Below the pieces are notes generated by a model, which was not told the origin of the DNA, made no database searches, and saw only the letters and a program-made list of their open reading frames with translations. From Rhodocyclaceae bacterium (lineage in GTDB: Bacteria > Pseudomonadota > Gammaproteobacteria > Burkholderiales > Rhodocyclaceae), in the NCBI GenBank assembly GCA_030682595.1, contig JAUXNZ010000217.1, positions 1 through 23,956 of the forward strand: a stretch of DNA of 23,956 bases, given 5' to 3'. How positions within the stretch are numbered: position 1 is the first letter of the stretch; the number at the start of each line of letters is the position of its first letter. The translations under genes were made by a program, and so were the position numbers. Below, in pieces: positions 1 to 6,172 of the stretch.

Positions 1-259
1 CGCTGGCGGTGGCAATGCAGGCCTCGGCGCCTTCCAGGGCGGCCAGCCGCTCCTGCAGCATGGTGACAGTGGGATTGGTGAAGCGCGAATAGACGTTGCC
101 TTCCTCTTCACCGGAAAAGCGCGCCGCCGCCTGCGCAGCGCTGGCGAAGACGAAACTGGAGGTGAGGTAAAGCGCCTCGCTATGCTCGCCAAACTGGCTG
201 CGCTCCTGGCCGGCGCGCACCGCCAGGGTGTCGATCTGATATTGCAATTTTTCGCTCAT
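1..259 (-). CDS. metZ: O-succinylhomoserine sulfhydrylase, N-terminal part (cut by window edge)
   Basis: Only the first 86 codons are present. The start is the ATG at 259, which overlaps the purF stop in an ATGA arrangement, and the frame stays open to the window edge. The translation begins MSEKLQYQIDTLAVRAG and continues through a Y-L-T-S-S-F-V-F segment and S-R-F-T-N-P-T, as in the Cys/Met-metabolism PLP enzymes. Members of this family named MetZ convert O-succinylhomoserine plus sulfide to homocysteine in the cytoplasm. A gene of this kind directly after purF is the usual order in Betaproteobacteria and Pseudomonas, which is why I prefer MetZ to MetB or MetY. The PLP lysine lies outside the window, so the exact substrate is inferred from context. 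The overlap with purF suggests one transcript. Confidence 0.88.
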   Translation of the reverse strand, partial: MSEKLQYQIDTLAVRAGQERSQFGEHSEALYLTSSFVFASAAQAAARFSGEEEGNVYSRFTNPTVTMLQERLAALEGAEACIATAS

Positions 260-1779
260 ACGGAGGTCACCAGGTTAAGGTCAAGTTGGCCGCCTTCATC
301 ATCGCCATCGAGGTGATGGCTTGGTTTGCCGCGCGCGCTCTCAACGCTGGCCAGATAGTCCGCGCTGATGTCGCCAGTGACGTACTGACCGTCGAAGCAC
401 GAAGTATCGAAACTCGCCAGCGCCGGATTAATGGAACTCACGGCATTCTTCAGCGCATCGAGGTCCTGATAGATCAGGGCGTCAGCACAAATCTCGCGGC
501 AGATTTCCTCATCGCTGCGATGGGAGGCGATCAACTCGGCGCGCGTCGGCATGTCTATGCCATAGACATTGGCAAAGCGCACTGGCGGACTGGCCGAGGC
601 GAAATAGACTTTTTTCGCACCGGCCTCGCGGGCCATCATGATGATCTCGCGACTGGTGGTGCCGCGCACGATGGAGTCGTCGACCAGCAACACATTCTTG
701 CCGCGAAACTCCTGCGCCATGGCATTGAGTTTCTGGCGCACCGATTTGCGGCGCGACGCCTGCCCCGGCATGATGAAAGTACGACCGATATAGCGGTTCT
801 TGACGAAGCCTTCGCGGTAAGGCACGTCAAGCCGCCGGGCGAGTTCGAGTGCGGAGGGCCGACTCGAATCAGGAATCGGTATCACTGCGTCGATGGCTAG
901 ATGCGGCATGGTATGGCGAATCTTGTCGGCGAGGAATTCGCCCATCTTGACGCGCGATCCATATACCGAAACGCCATCCATCAACGAGTCGGGACGCGCC
1001 AGATAAACATACTCGAACATGCATGGAGCATGCATGGTCTTTTCAGCGCACTGCCGACTGATGAACTGCCCGCGCGTATCGATCAGCACCGCCTCGCCTG
1101 GTTCGACGTCGCGCAGGAACTGGAAGCCGAGCGTATCGATCGCCACGCTTTCCGAGGCAACGAGATACTCCATGCCCAGCGAGGTTTCGTTGCGTCCGAT
1201 CACCAGTGGACGGATGCCGTACGGATCGCGGAAAGCCAGCAGGCCGTAGCCGGCGATCATCGCCACCACGGCATAGGCGCCCTTGACGCGCCGATGCACG
1301 CCGGCCACCGCCTTGAAGATGGTCTCGGCATCGACCTGGTATTTCGTCGAGGCCACCTGCAGCTCGTGCGCTAGCACGTTCAACAACACCTCGGAATCCG
1401 AGTTGGTGTTCATGTGCCGCAGGTCTTGCAGGAACATGTCACGCTTCAGCATTTCGGCATTGGTCAGGTTGCCGTTATGCGCCAGCATCAGGCCAAACGG
1501 CGAATTGACGTAGAACGGTTGCGCCTCGGCGGAGTTGTAGGCCGAGCCCGCCGTCGGGTAGCGGCAGTGGCCGATACCCCAGTTGCCGGCCAGACTGCGC
1601 ATGTTGCGGGTGCGGAACACGTCGCGCACCAGCCCTGGCCCCTTGTGCATGTGAAAACGTCCGCCCTCCGCCGTGGCGATGCCGGCCGCATCCTGACCGC
1701 GATGTTGCAAAACCTGCAAACCGTCGTAGAGCAACTGATTTACCGGCGTAGTGGCTACCACGCCCAAAATACCGCACAT
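256..1779 (-). CDS. purF: Amidophosphoribosyltransferase
   Basis: First committed step of purine synthesis: PRPP plus glutamine gives 5-phosphoribosylamine. The 507-residue protein starts MCGILG, so Cys2 becomes the N-terminal nucleophile of the class II glutaminase domain after Met removal. The glutaminase half shows H-R-G-Q-D near residue 26, R-Y-P-T-A-G near 73 and H-N-G-N near 101. The phosphoribosyltransferase half carries the PRPP loop V-L-L-V-D-D-S-I-V-R-G-T-T-S at about 363-376. Length matches the family (about 505). No propeptide precedes Cys2, as in the E. coli-type enzyme. The gene lies 9 bases after cvpA and overlaps metZ by 4 bases. The cvpA-purF pair is widely conserved and purF follows cvpA in one operon in E. 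coli. No operator for PurR was recognised. Identification is secure. Confidence 0.97.
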   Translation of the reverse strand: MCGILGVVATTPVNQLLYDGLQVLQHRGQDAAGIATAEGGRFHMHKGPGLVRDVFRTRNMRSLAGNWGIGHCRYPTAGSAYNSAEAQPFYVNSPFGLMLAHNGNLTNAEMLKRDMFLQDLRHMNTNSDSEVLLNVLAHELQVASTKYQVDAETIFKAVAGVHRRVKGAYAVVAMIAGYGLLAFRDPYGIRPLVIGRNETSLGMEYLVASESVAIDTLGFQFLRDVEPGEAVLIDTRGQFISRQCAEKTMHAPCMFEYVYLARPDSLMDGVSVYGSRVKMGEFLADKIRHTMPHLAIDAVIPIPDSSRPSALELARRLDVPYREGFVKNRYIGRTFIMPGQASRRKSVRQKLNAMAQEFRGKNVLLVDDSIVRGTTSREIIMMAREAGAKKVYFASASPPVRFANVYGIDMPTRAELIASHRSDEEICREICADALIYQDLDALKNAVSSINPALASFDTSCFDGQYVTGDISADYLASVESARGKPSHHLDGDDEGGQLDLNLVTSV

Positions 1780-1788
1780 TGTTCAACC

Positions 1789-2292
1789 CTATCGGTAGCG
1801 AATCCGTTTTGCCAATTCTGGCGGCAACCAAGGCTTGGCCGCCAGCACCGCCGTTTCAAGCGGCGGCGCCAACACCGCCTGCCGCCACCACTGCTGTTGC
1901 GGCAGGGCGGTCAACCCGGCCAGCAACACTCCCACCCACACCACCAAAACTCCGCGCGCAACACCGAACAGCGAGCCCAGCACCCGATCCAGCGGCGCCA
2001 ACCCAACCGCCCGCAACAGCAGTGAAACCACCCAGCGCGCCAGGGCGAACAGTATCAGGACAGCGACAAAGATGGCAACAAACCCGGCCACCTGCTGCGT
2101 CAGCGGCTCGGCCAGCGGATCCGCCAACCCGGTCGCCAGCCAACCGCCCGCCGGGGTCGCCCAGGTGCGCGCCGCCAGAAAAGCCACCACCCAGGCAACC
2201 AGCGCCAGGATTTCACTCACCATGCCGCGCCAAGCGCCAACCGCCAGGGATAGCAGCACCACCCCGATCACGACAAAATCGATAACCGTCAC
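1789..2292 (-). CDS. cvpA: CvpA family inner-membrane protein
   Basis: A 167-residue integral membrane protein beginning MTVIDFVVIGVVLLSLAVGAW. Four hydrophobic segments can be read at about residues 5-25, 28-46, 68-90 and 105-128, followed by a short basic C-terminus. The W-R-G motif near residue 21 after the first segment is typical of CvpA. In E. coli the protein is needed for colicin V production, and related proteins affect envelope robustness; its molecular activity is not established. Its start directly abuts the stop of the SPOR-protein gene, and purF follows 9 bases later, so it is an internal operon gene. Family assignment is strong from length, topology and position next to purF. 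Confidence 0.93.
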   Translation of the reverse strand: MTVIDFVVIGVVLLSLAVGAWRGMVSEILALVAWVVAFLAARTWATPAGGWLATGLADPLAEPLTQQVAGFVAIFVAVLILFALARWVVSLLLRAVGLAPLDRVLGSLFGVARGVLVVWVGVLLAGLTALPQQQWWRQAVLAPPLETAVLAAKPWLPPELAKRIRYR

Positions 2293-2925
2293 TTATTTTC
2301 TGGCCACCGGGCCATCGACACCGATGATCTTGACACGCGCCCGCGCCTTCTCGGCCGCCTCCTGGGTGGGAAATGGTCCGGCGCGCACGCGTGTGCGCGG
2401 CCCGTTCGGGGTATCAACCTTTTCGGTGTAGGTTGGCAGGTCCAGCTGCTTCAGCTTCCCGATCAGGATGGTGACACTGGCTGGATTCTGATAGGCGCCC
2501 AGTTGCACCTCCCAAGCTTCGCCGCCGATCTTTTCGGCGGCGGACTTGGGTTCTGCTGCCTGCGCTTCGGGTTTGGGCTCGGCCTTGGCAACGGGTTTGG
2601 CTTCGGTTTTGGGCTCAACCTTGACAACGGGCTTGGCTTCGGGTTTTTCGACGGGGGCGGGATGGGCAGGCTGCTGTACCGCGGCAAGCTTGCCGGTCAC
2701 GCGCTGCGTCACACCCTCGTCCGGACTGGGGATGCGCACCTGAATATCTTTCAGGAGCGGCGCCGGCTGGTGATCCATCACCATCGGTAAAACAATGGCG
2801 GCCAAAAGCGCCAGCGCCACTGCGCCGATCAGCCGTCGCCGCGCGCGCTTTTTCAGCAGCGTCGCGTCATCGCCTGGTTCGCCGTCCTTGTCGCTACGTT
2901 TATCTTCTTGTGCCATGTCACGCAT
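2293..2925 (-). CDS. dedD: DedD-like SPOR-domain membrane protein
   Basis: A 210-residue bitopic protein: basic cytoplasmic N-terminus, one membrane helix at about 32-50, a periplasmic linker rich in Lys, Pro, Glu and Ala with repeated K-P-V / E-P-K units (about 90-130), and a C-terminal SPOR domain at about 139-210 starting E-V-Q-L-G-A-Y and containing R-V-R-A-G-P-F. SPOR domains bind denuded septal peptidoglycan, and DedD acts in cell constriction in E. coli. Its place between folC and cvpA is the conserved one. Two starts are possible: ATG at 2925, overlapping the folC stop by 8 bases, or ATG at 2916 (MAQEDKRSD), one base after it. Neither has a clear Shine-Dalgarno sequence, which suggests coupling to folC translation. 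Confidence 0.92.
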   Translation of the reverse strand: MRDMAQEDKRSDKDGEPGDDATLLKKRARRRLIGAVALALLAAIVLPMVMDHQPAPLLKDIQVRIPSPDEGVTQRVTGKLAAVQQPAHPAPVEKPEAKPVVKVEPKTEAKPVAKAEPKPEAQAAEPKSAAEKIGGEAWEVQLGAYQNPASVTILIGKLKQLDLPTYTEKVDTPNGPRTRVRAGPFPTQEAAEKARARVKIIGVDGPVARK

Positions 2926-4312
2926 TACGGCCGAGAGATCGCATCACACCCTCCACCGTCAGAAACGATCCAAAGACGAGAATTCTATCATCGTCACCCG
3001 CCTTCTCCTGCGCATGAGCAAGCGCGACTGCGGGCGATGCAAATTGGCCCGCCGCCTTGCCAGCGCCGACTTTTGTGATGATCGCCGCAAGGTCGACAGC
3101 AGTAGCCGCGCGCGGCCCCGGCAGGTCGCAGGGCAGCCAGCGGTCGACTCGATGACAGACTGCCTCGATCACGCCGGCAATATCTTTATCTGCCATCATG
3201 CCGAACACCGCCCAGGTGGTCCGCGCAAAGCCCATGCCGGAGAGGCTGGCCGCGAGCGCCGCGGCGGCCTGCGGATTGTGGGCGACATCGAGCACGACCT
3301 GCGGCCGCCCCGGCAAGACCTGGCAACGGCCGGCAACCGCGACTTCGGACAGGCCGCGCCGGATATCCTGCACCGCAACCGGCAGCCGGTCATGCAAGGC
3401 ATACAACGCGGCAATCGCGCAACTGGCGTTGTGCAACTGACAATCCCCGCGCAAGGCAGGGAAGGCCAGGCCACCAAGCTTGCGGCCGTCTTTCTCCCAA
3501 TACTGCCATTGCCCTTCCTGCCGATTTACCCCCCCCCCCGTAGCCGCGGCTACGCTGCGTCCTCCCCCCTGGGGGCCAAGCAAAACTTGGGGCGGCCCGG
3601 CGTTTTGCTTGATAAAACCGAAATCGCGGCCAATCTGCCAAAAGTCGGCGCTGGCGAGACGGCAGGTTTCGGTCAGACTTTGCGGCGGCTCGGCATCGCC
3701 GCAGATCAGCGGCCGACCGGCACGGCAGATGCCGGCTTTTTCTCGCCCGATCTGCTCGCGTGTCGGTCCCAGATAATCCATGTGATCCAGCCCAACAGTA
3801 GCCACAATGGCGCAGTCGGCATCATATATGTTCGTGGCATCGAGCCGGCCGCCGAGGCCGACCTCAAGGATGATCGCGTCAAGTCCGGCGACCGCAAACA
3901 TTTCCCAGGCCGCCAGCGTGCCGAACTCGAAATAGGTGAGCGGCACGCTGCTGCGCGCCGCCTCGACCCGGGAAAACGCCGCACAGAAGTCGGCGTCATC
4001 CGCCGCCGCGCCATTCAGGCGTACCCGTTCGTTGTAACGCAGCAGATGGGGTGAGGTGTAAACGCCGACGCGATAGCCGGCGGCCAGCAGAATGCGCTCA
4101 AGCATGGCGCAGGTCGAACCCTTGCCATTGGTCCCGCCCACGGTGATGACCGGGCAGCCTTGGCGCTGCTGCAAGGCCAAGCTGACCTGCCGTACGCGTT
4201 CCAGCCCAAGCTCGATGCCAGCCTGACCGCGCGGGTGCAGACGTTCGAGGTGATCCAGCCAGTCTTCCAGGCTGCGCTCTGTTTTCTCAAGCAAAACGCC
4301 GGGCCACCCCAA
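2918..4312 (-). CDS. folC: Bifunctional folylpolyglutamate synthase / dihydrofolate synthase with a repeat-derived internal insert
   Basis: Mur-ligase-family ATPase that adds glutamate to dihydropteroate or reduced folates in the cytoplasm. The P-loop G-G-T-N-G-K-G-S-T is at 59-67, L-G-G-R-L-D-A-T-N at about 153-161, D-H-M-D-Y-L-G at about 176-182 and the C-terminal D-V-A-H-N-P at 342-347. At 464 residues it is longer than the usual 420-435. Residues about 233-262 (K-Q-N-A-G-P-P-Q-V-L-L-G...) are the in-frame translation of an 88-bp repeat, with recognisable FolC sequence on both sides. A second, inverted copy fills the gap after accD and supplies the only upstream starts, TTG at 4312 or TTG at 4294; the family-like sequence begins near S-L-E-D-W-L (residue 14). 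No ATG is available there. The frame is intact and overlaps the next gene, so I read it as functional, with an uncertain start. Confidence 0.93.
   Translation of the reverse strand: MGWPGVLLEKTERSLEDWLDHLERLHPRGQAGIELGLERVRQVSLALQQRQGCPVITVGGTNGKGSTCAMLERILLAAGYRVGVYTSPHLLRYNERVRLNGAAADDADFCAAFSRVEAARSSVPLTYFEFGTLAAWEMFAVAGLDAIILEVGLGGRLDATNIYDADCAIVATVGLDHMDYLGPTREQIGREKAGICRAGRPLICGDAEPPQSLTETCRLASADFWQIGRDFGFIKQNAGPPQVLLGPQGGGRSVAAATGGGVNRQEGQWQYWEKDGRKLGGLAFPALRGDCQLHNASCAIAALYALHDRLPVAVQDIRRGLSEVAVAGRCQVLPGRPQVVLDVAHNPQAAAALAASLSGMGFARTTWAVFGMMADKDIAGVIEAVCHRVDRWLPCDLPGPRAATAVDLAAIITKVGAGKAAGQFASPAVALAHAQEKAGDDDRILVFGSFLTVEGVMRSLGRNA
3051..3076 (+). repeat. 26-bp coding-embedded element, copy A (folC 3' part)
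   Basis: Contains the invariant core GCCAGCGCCGAC followed by TTTTG. Lies antisense to folC codons for I-T-K-V-G-A-G-K-A-A. About 23 of 26 positions agree with the consensus of the five copies. Confidence 0.7.
3531..3618 (+). repeat. 88-bp G/C-rich repeat, copy 1 (inside folC)
   Basis: Matches the reverse complement of 4281-4368 at 82 of 88 positions counted by eye. It begins in a run of 11 C (3529-3539). It includes the perfect 10-bp inverted repeat CAAGCAAAAC / GTTTTGCTTG around a 15-base loop. Read on the minus strand it is open in the folC frame and encodes about 30 extra residues. It shares a 13-base module (CTTGGGGCGGCCC) with other spacers in the window. Confidence 0.92.
3638..3663 (-). 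repeat. 26-bp coding-embedded element, copy B (folC middle)
   Basis: Core GCCAGCGCCGAC on the minus strand, followed by TTTTGG; encodes A-S-A-D-F-W in FolC. It lies 19 bases from the 88-bp repeat copy 1 and opposite in orientation to copy A. Confidence 0.75.
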
Positions 4313-4368
4313 GTTTTGCTTGGCCCCCCGGGGGGAGGACGCAGCGTAGCTGCGACTGCGGGGGGGGG
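4281..4368 (-). repeat. 88-bp G/C-rich repeat, copy 2 (accD-folC junction)
   Basis: Inverted relative to copy 1, 662 bases away. It begins two bases after the accD stop codon, fills the whole 57-base accD-folC gap and runs into the first codons of folC, providing TTG start candidates at 4312 and 4294. It ends in nine G on the plus strand (4360-4368) and keeps the CAAGCAAAAC / GTTTTGCTTG hairpin arms. Confidence 0.92.
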
Positions 4369-4369
4369 C

Positions 4370-5239
4370 TCATACGGCTGGGATCCGCTGCAACAGGGTC
4401 AACACGGCCGCCAGCCGGTCGCGCATCTCGCGCCGGTCGACGATCATGTCGATGGCGCCCTTTTCAAGCAGGAATTCGGCGCGCTGGAAGCCTTCTGGCA
4501 GGGTTTCGCGCACGGTCTGTTCGATCACGCGCGGCCCGGCAAAGCCGATCAACGCGCCCGGTTCGGCCATGACGACGTCACCGATGAAGGCGAACGAAGC
4601 CGAGACGCCGCCCATGGTCGGATCGGTCAGCACCGAGATGAAAGGCAATTGGTGACGCGCCAGCCGGGTCAGCGCCGCCGTCGTCTTGCTCATCTGCATC
4701 AGCGACAACAGACCTTCCTGCATGCGCGCCCCGCCCGAAGCCGTCACGCAAATGAAGGGCAGTTGATTCTCGATGGCGGCATTCACGCCGCGCACGAAGC
4801 GCTCGCCGACCACCGAGCCCATTGAGCCGCCCATGAATTCAAACTCGAAGCAGGCCACCACCACCGGCAGGGTTTTGATCGCGCCCTGCATCACCACCAT
4901 GGCATCGGATTCGCCAGTGTCATCAAAGGCCGCCGCCAGCCGGTCCGGATAGCGCTTGCTGTCCTTGAACTTGAGCGCATCGAGCGGCAACACCTCGGCG
5001 CCGATCTCGTGCCGACCTTCGGCATCAAGCAACAAATCAAGCCGTTCGCGCGCCTTCAGGCGATGATGATGAGCACACTTGGGACAAACATTGAGGTTCT
5101 GCGCCAGGTCGGTGGCATACAACACCGCCTCGCAGGCGGGACACTTGCTCCATAACCCCTCGGGCATGGACTTCCGCGTGCCACTCGCACCGATAGCGCG
5201 CTTGATCTTTGGCGGTAGCAGTTTCTGGAGCCAGCTCAT
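4370..5239 (-). CDS. accD: Acetyl-CoA carboxylase carboxyltransferase subunit beta
   Basis: Beta subunit of the carboxyltransferase that, with AccA, makes malonyl-CoA for fatty-acid synthesis. The 289-residue protein begins MSWLQKLLPPKIKR and has the N-terminal zinc ribbon C33-x2-C36 ... C52-x2-C55, followed by the crotonase-like carboxyltransferase fold (G-G-A-R-M-Q-E-G, then G-G-V-S-A-S-F-A). I chose the ATG at 5239, preceded by a GGGAGGG-type ribosome binding site; a longer frame starting at 5389 lies mostly in repeat sequence and trpA. accD between trpA and folC is the usual betaproteobacterial order. In E. coli the AccD zinc domain is known to bind accA and accD mRNA and to inhibit translation, which makes the odd leader upstream interesting. 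Its TGA stop is immediately followed by an 88-bp repeat. Confidence 0.97.
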   Translation of the reverse strand: MSWLQKLLPPKIKRAIGASGTRKSMPEGLWSKCPACEAVLYATDLAQNLNVCPKCAHHHRLKARERLDLLLDAEGRHEIGAEVLPLDALKFKDSKRYPDRLAAAFDDTGESDAMVVMQGAIKTLPVVVACFEFEFMGGSMGSVVGERFVRGVNAAIENQLPFICVTASGGARMQEGLLSLMQMSKTTAALTRLARHQLPFISVLTDPTMGGVSASFAFIGDVVMAEPGALIGFAGPRVIEQTVRETLPEGFQRAEFLLEKGAIDMIVDRREMRDRLAAVLTLLQRIPAV

Positions 5240-5275
5240 ATTTCCCTCCCCTCCCACCCTCCCCTCGCGGGGAGG
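5240..5275 (-). promoter_or_regulatory. accD leader: G-quadruplex-type ribosome binding site with complementary upstream arm
   Basis: On the RNA strand five G runs (4, 3, 3, 4 and 3 G; complement of the C runs at 5261-5264, 5257-5259, 5253-5255, 5248-5251 and 5244-5246) are separated by single bases. The last two are the Shine-Dalgarno sequence, 4 bases before the ATG. Just upstream, CCTCCCC-GCGA-GGGGAGG forms a 7-bp hairpin with a GNRA-type loop (5258-5275). The 10-base GAGGGGAGGG occurs twice, so the CCTCCCC arm could pair with either copy, including the ribosome binding site. Confidence 0.6.
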
Positions 5276-5315
5276 TGACGGGTGTTCGCCGCTGCGCGGT
5301 TTCGGTTCGTTGGCT

Positions 5316-5348
5316 GCGCCGCCCTTGGGGCGGCCCTGCGGGCGGCGC
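5316..5348 (-). repeat. Hairpin-forming repeat directly after the trpA stop
   Basis: The perfect 9-bp arms GCGCCGCCC and GGGCGGCGC enclose a 15-base loop, starting at the base after the trpA TGA. No U run follows, so it is not a classic terminator; it may stabilise the 3' end or attenuate read-through into accD. The loop holds the GGGCCGCCCCAAG module also seen at 3586-3598 and 21494-21506. A smaller CCGC-TGC-GCGG hairpin is at 5289-5299. Confidence 0.65.
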
Positions 5349-6170
5349 TCATGCTTGCACCCCTTTGTCCATGGCCGTGCGCACTTCACGCAAAAATTCG
5401 GTCACGCGCGCCGGCGCCGTACCGGTAGGCGCCTGTTCGATGGTTTCGATGATTTTACTGCCGATGACTACCGCGTCGGCAACGCTGGCGATGCGCGCCG
5501 CGCTGGCGGCATCGCGGATGCCGAAGCCGACGCCGACCGGCATGCCGACCTTGGCGCGAATCTGCGGAATGCGCCGCGCCACTTCGTCGAGGTCGATGGT
5601 CGCCGCCCCGGTCACGCCCTTGAGCGAAACGTAATAGAGATAGCCGCTGCCCAGTTGGGCCACGTCGGCAAAGCGCGCCTCAACCGAGGTCGGCGCCAGC
5701 AGGAAAATCGGATCAATGGCGAACTGTTTCAGCAGGCGAGAAAACTCGACGCATTCTTCCGGCGGGTAATCGACCACCAGTACGCCATCGACACCGGCGG
5801 CCTGCGCGTCATGGGCAAAAGCTTCTCTGCCATAGGCCTCGATGGGGTTGGCGTAACCCATCAGCACCACCGGCGTTGTCGCATCAGTCTTGCGAAACTC
5901 ATGCACCATGCCCAGCACGGCGCGCAGGCTGACGCCGAAAGACAGCGCACGTTCGGAAGCCCGCTGAATCGTCGGTCCATCCGCCATCGGATCTGAAAAC
6001 GGCACGCCAAGTTCGATGATGTCGGCGCCACCCGCGACCAGCGCCCGCATCAGCGGCACGGTCTGCCCGGGCTCGGGATCGCCGGCGGTGATGAAGGGAA
6101 TCAGCGCCGCTCTTTTTCCATGAGGGCCGCTCGACTCAAGTTCGGCAAATCTTGCAGTAATCCTCGACAT
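5349..6170 (-). CDS. trpA: Tryptophan synthase alpha chain
   Basis: Cleaves indole-3-glycerol phosphate to indole and glyceraldehyde 3-phosphate; indole is channelled to TrpB. The 273-residue TIM barrel starts MSRITARFAEL and carries the catalytic acids in I-E-L-G-V-P-F-S-D-P-M-A-D-G-P (E53 and D64, matching E49 and D60 of the enteric enzyme). A glycine-rich phosphate-binding segment (G-V-G-F-G-I) and V-I-G-S-K-I lie near the C-terminus. Length is normal. It starts 2 bases after the trpB stop, so the two are almost certainly co-translated, which suits their 1:1 complex. Its stop codon is directly followed by a strong hairpin in the spacer to accD. Confidence 0.97.
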   Translation of the reverse strand: MSRITARFAELESSGPHGKRAALIPFITAGDPEPGQTVPLMRALVAGGADIIELGVPFSDPMADGPTIQRASERALSFGVSLRAVLGMVHEFRKTDATTPVVLMGYANPIEAYGREAFAHDAQAAGVDGVLVVDYPPEECVEFSRLLKQFAIDPIFLLAPTSVEARFADVAQLGSGYLYYVSLKGVTGAATIDLDEVARRIPQIRAKVGMPVGVGFGIRDAASAARIASVADAVVIGSKIIETIEQAPTGTAPARVTEFLREVRTAMDKGVQA

Positions 6171-6172
6171 GA

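Noticed and set aside
2795..4054. Long plus-strand open frame opposite folC
   Set aside because: Lies antisense to a clear folC and shows no recognisable domain; high GC makes long shadow frames common. Similar plus-strand frames opposite purF, trpB, leuB, aroC, der, bamB and hisS were rejected for the same reason.
3531..4368. Invertible phase-variation switch using the 88-bp inverted repeats
   Set aside because: Inversion would disrupt folC, and no recombinase gene is present; the repeats are better seen as mobile-type intergenic repeats unless long reads show inversion.
5240..5389. N-terminal extension of AccD from an upstream ATG at 5389
   Set aside because: The extra 50 residues are Arg/Pro/Gly-rich readings of repeat sequence overlapping trpA; the ATG at 5239 has a ribosome binding site and the family N-terminus.
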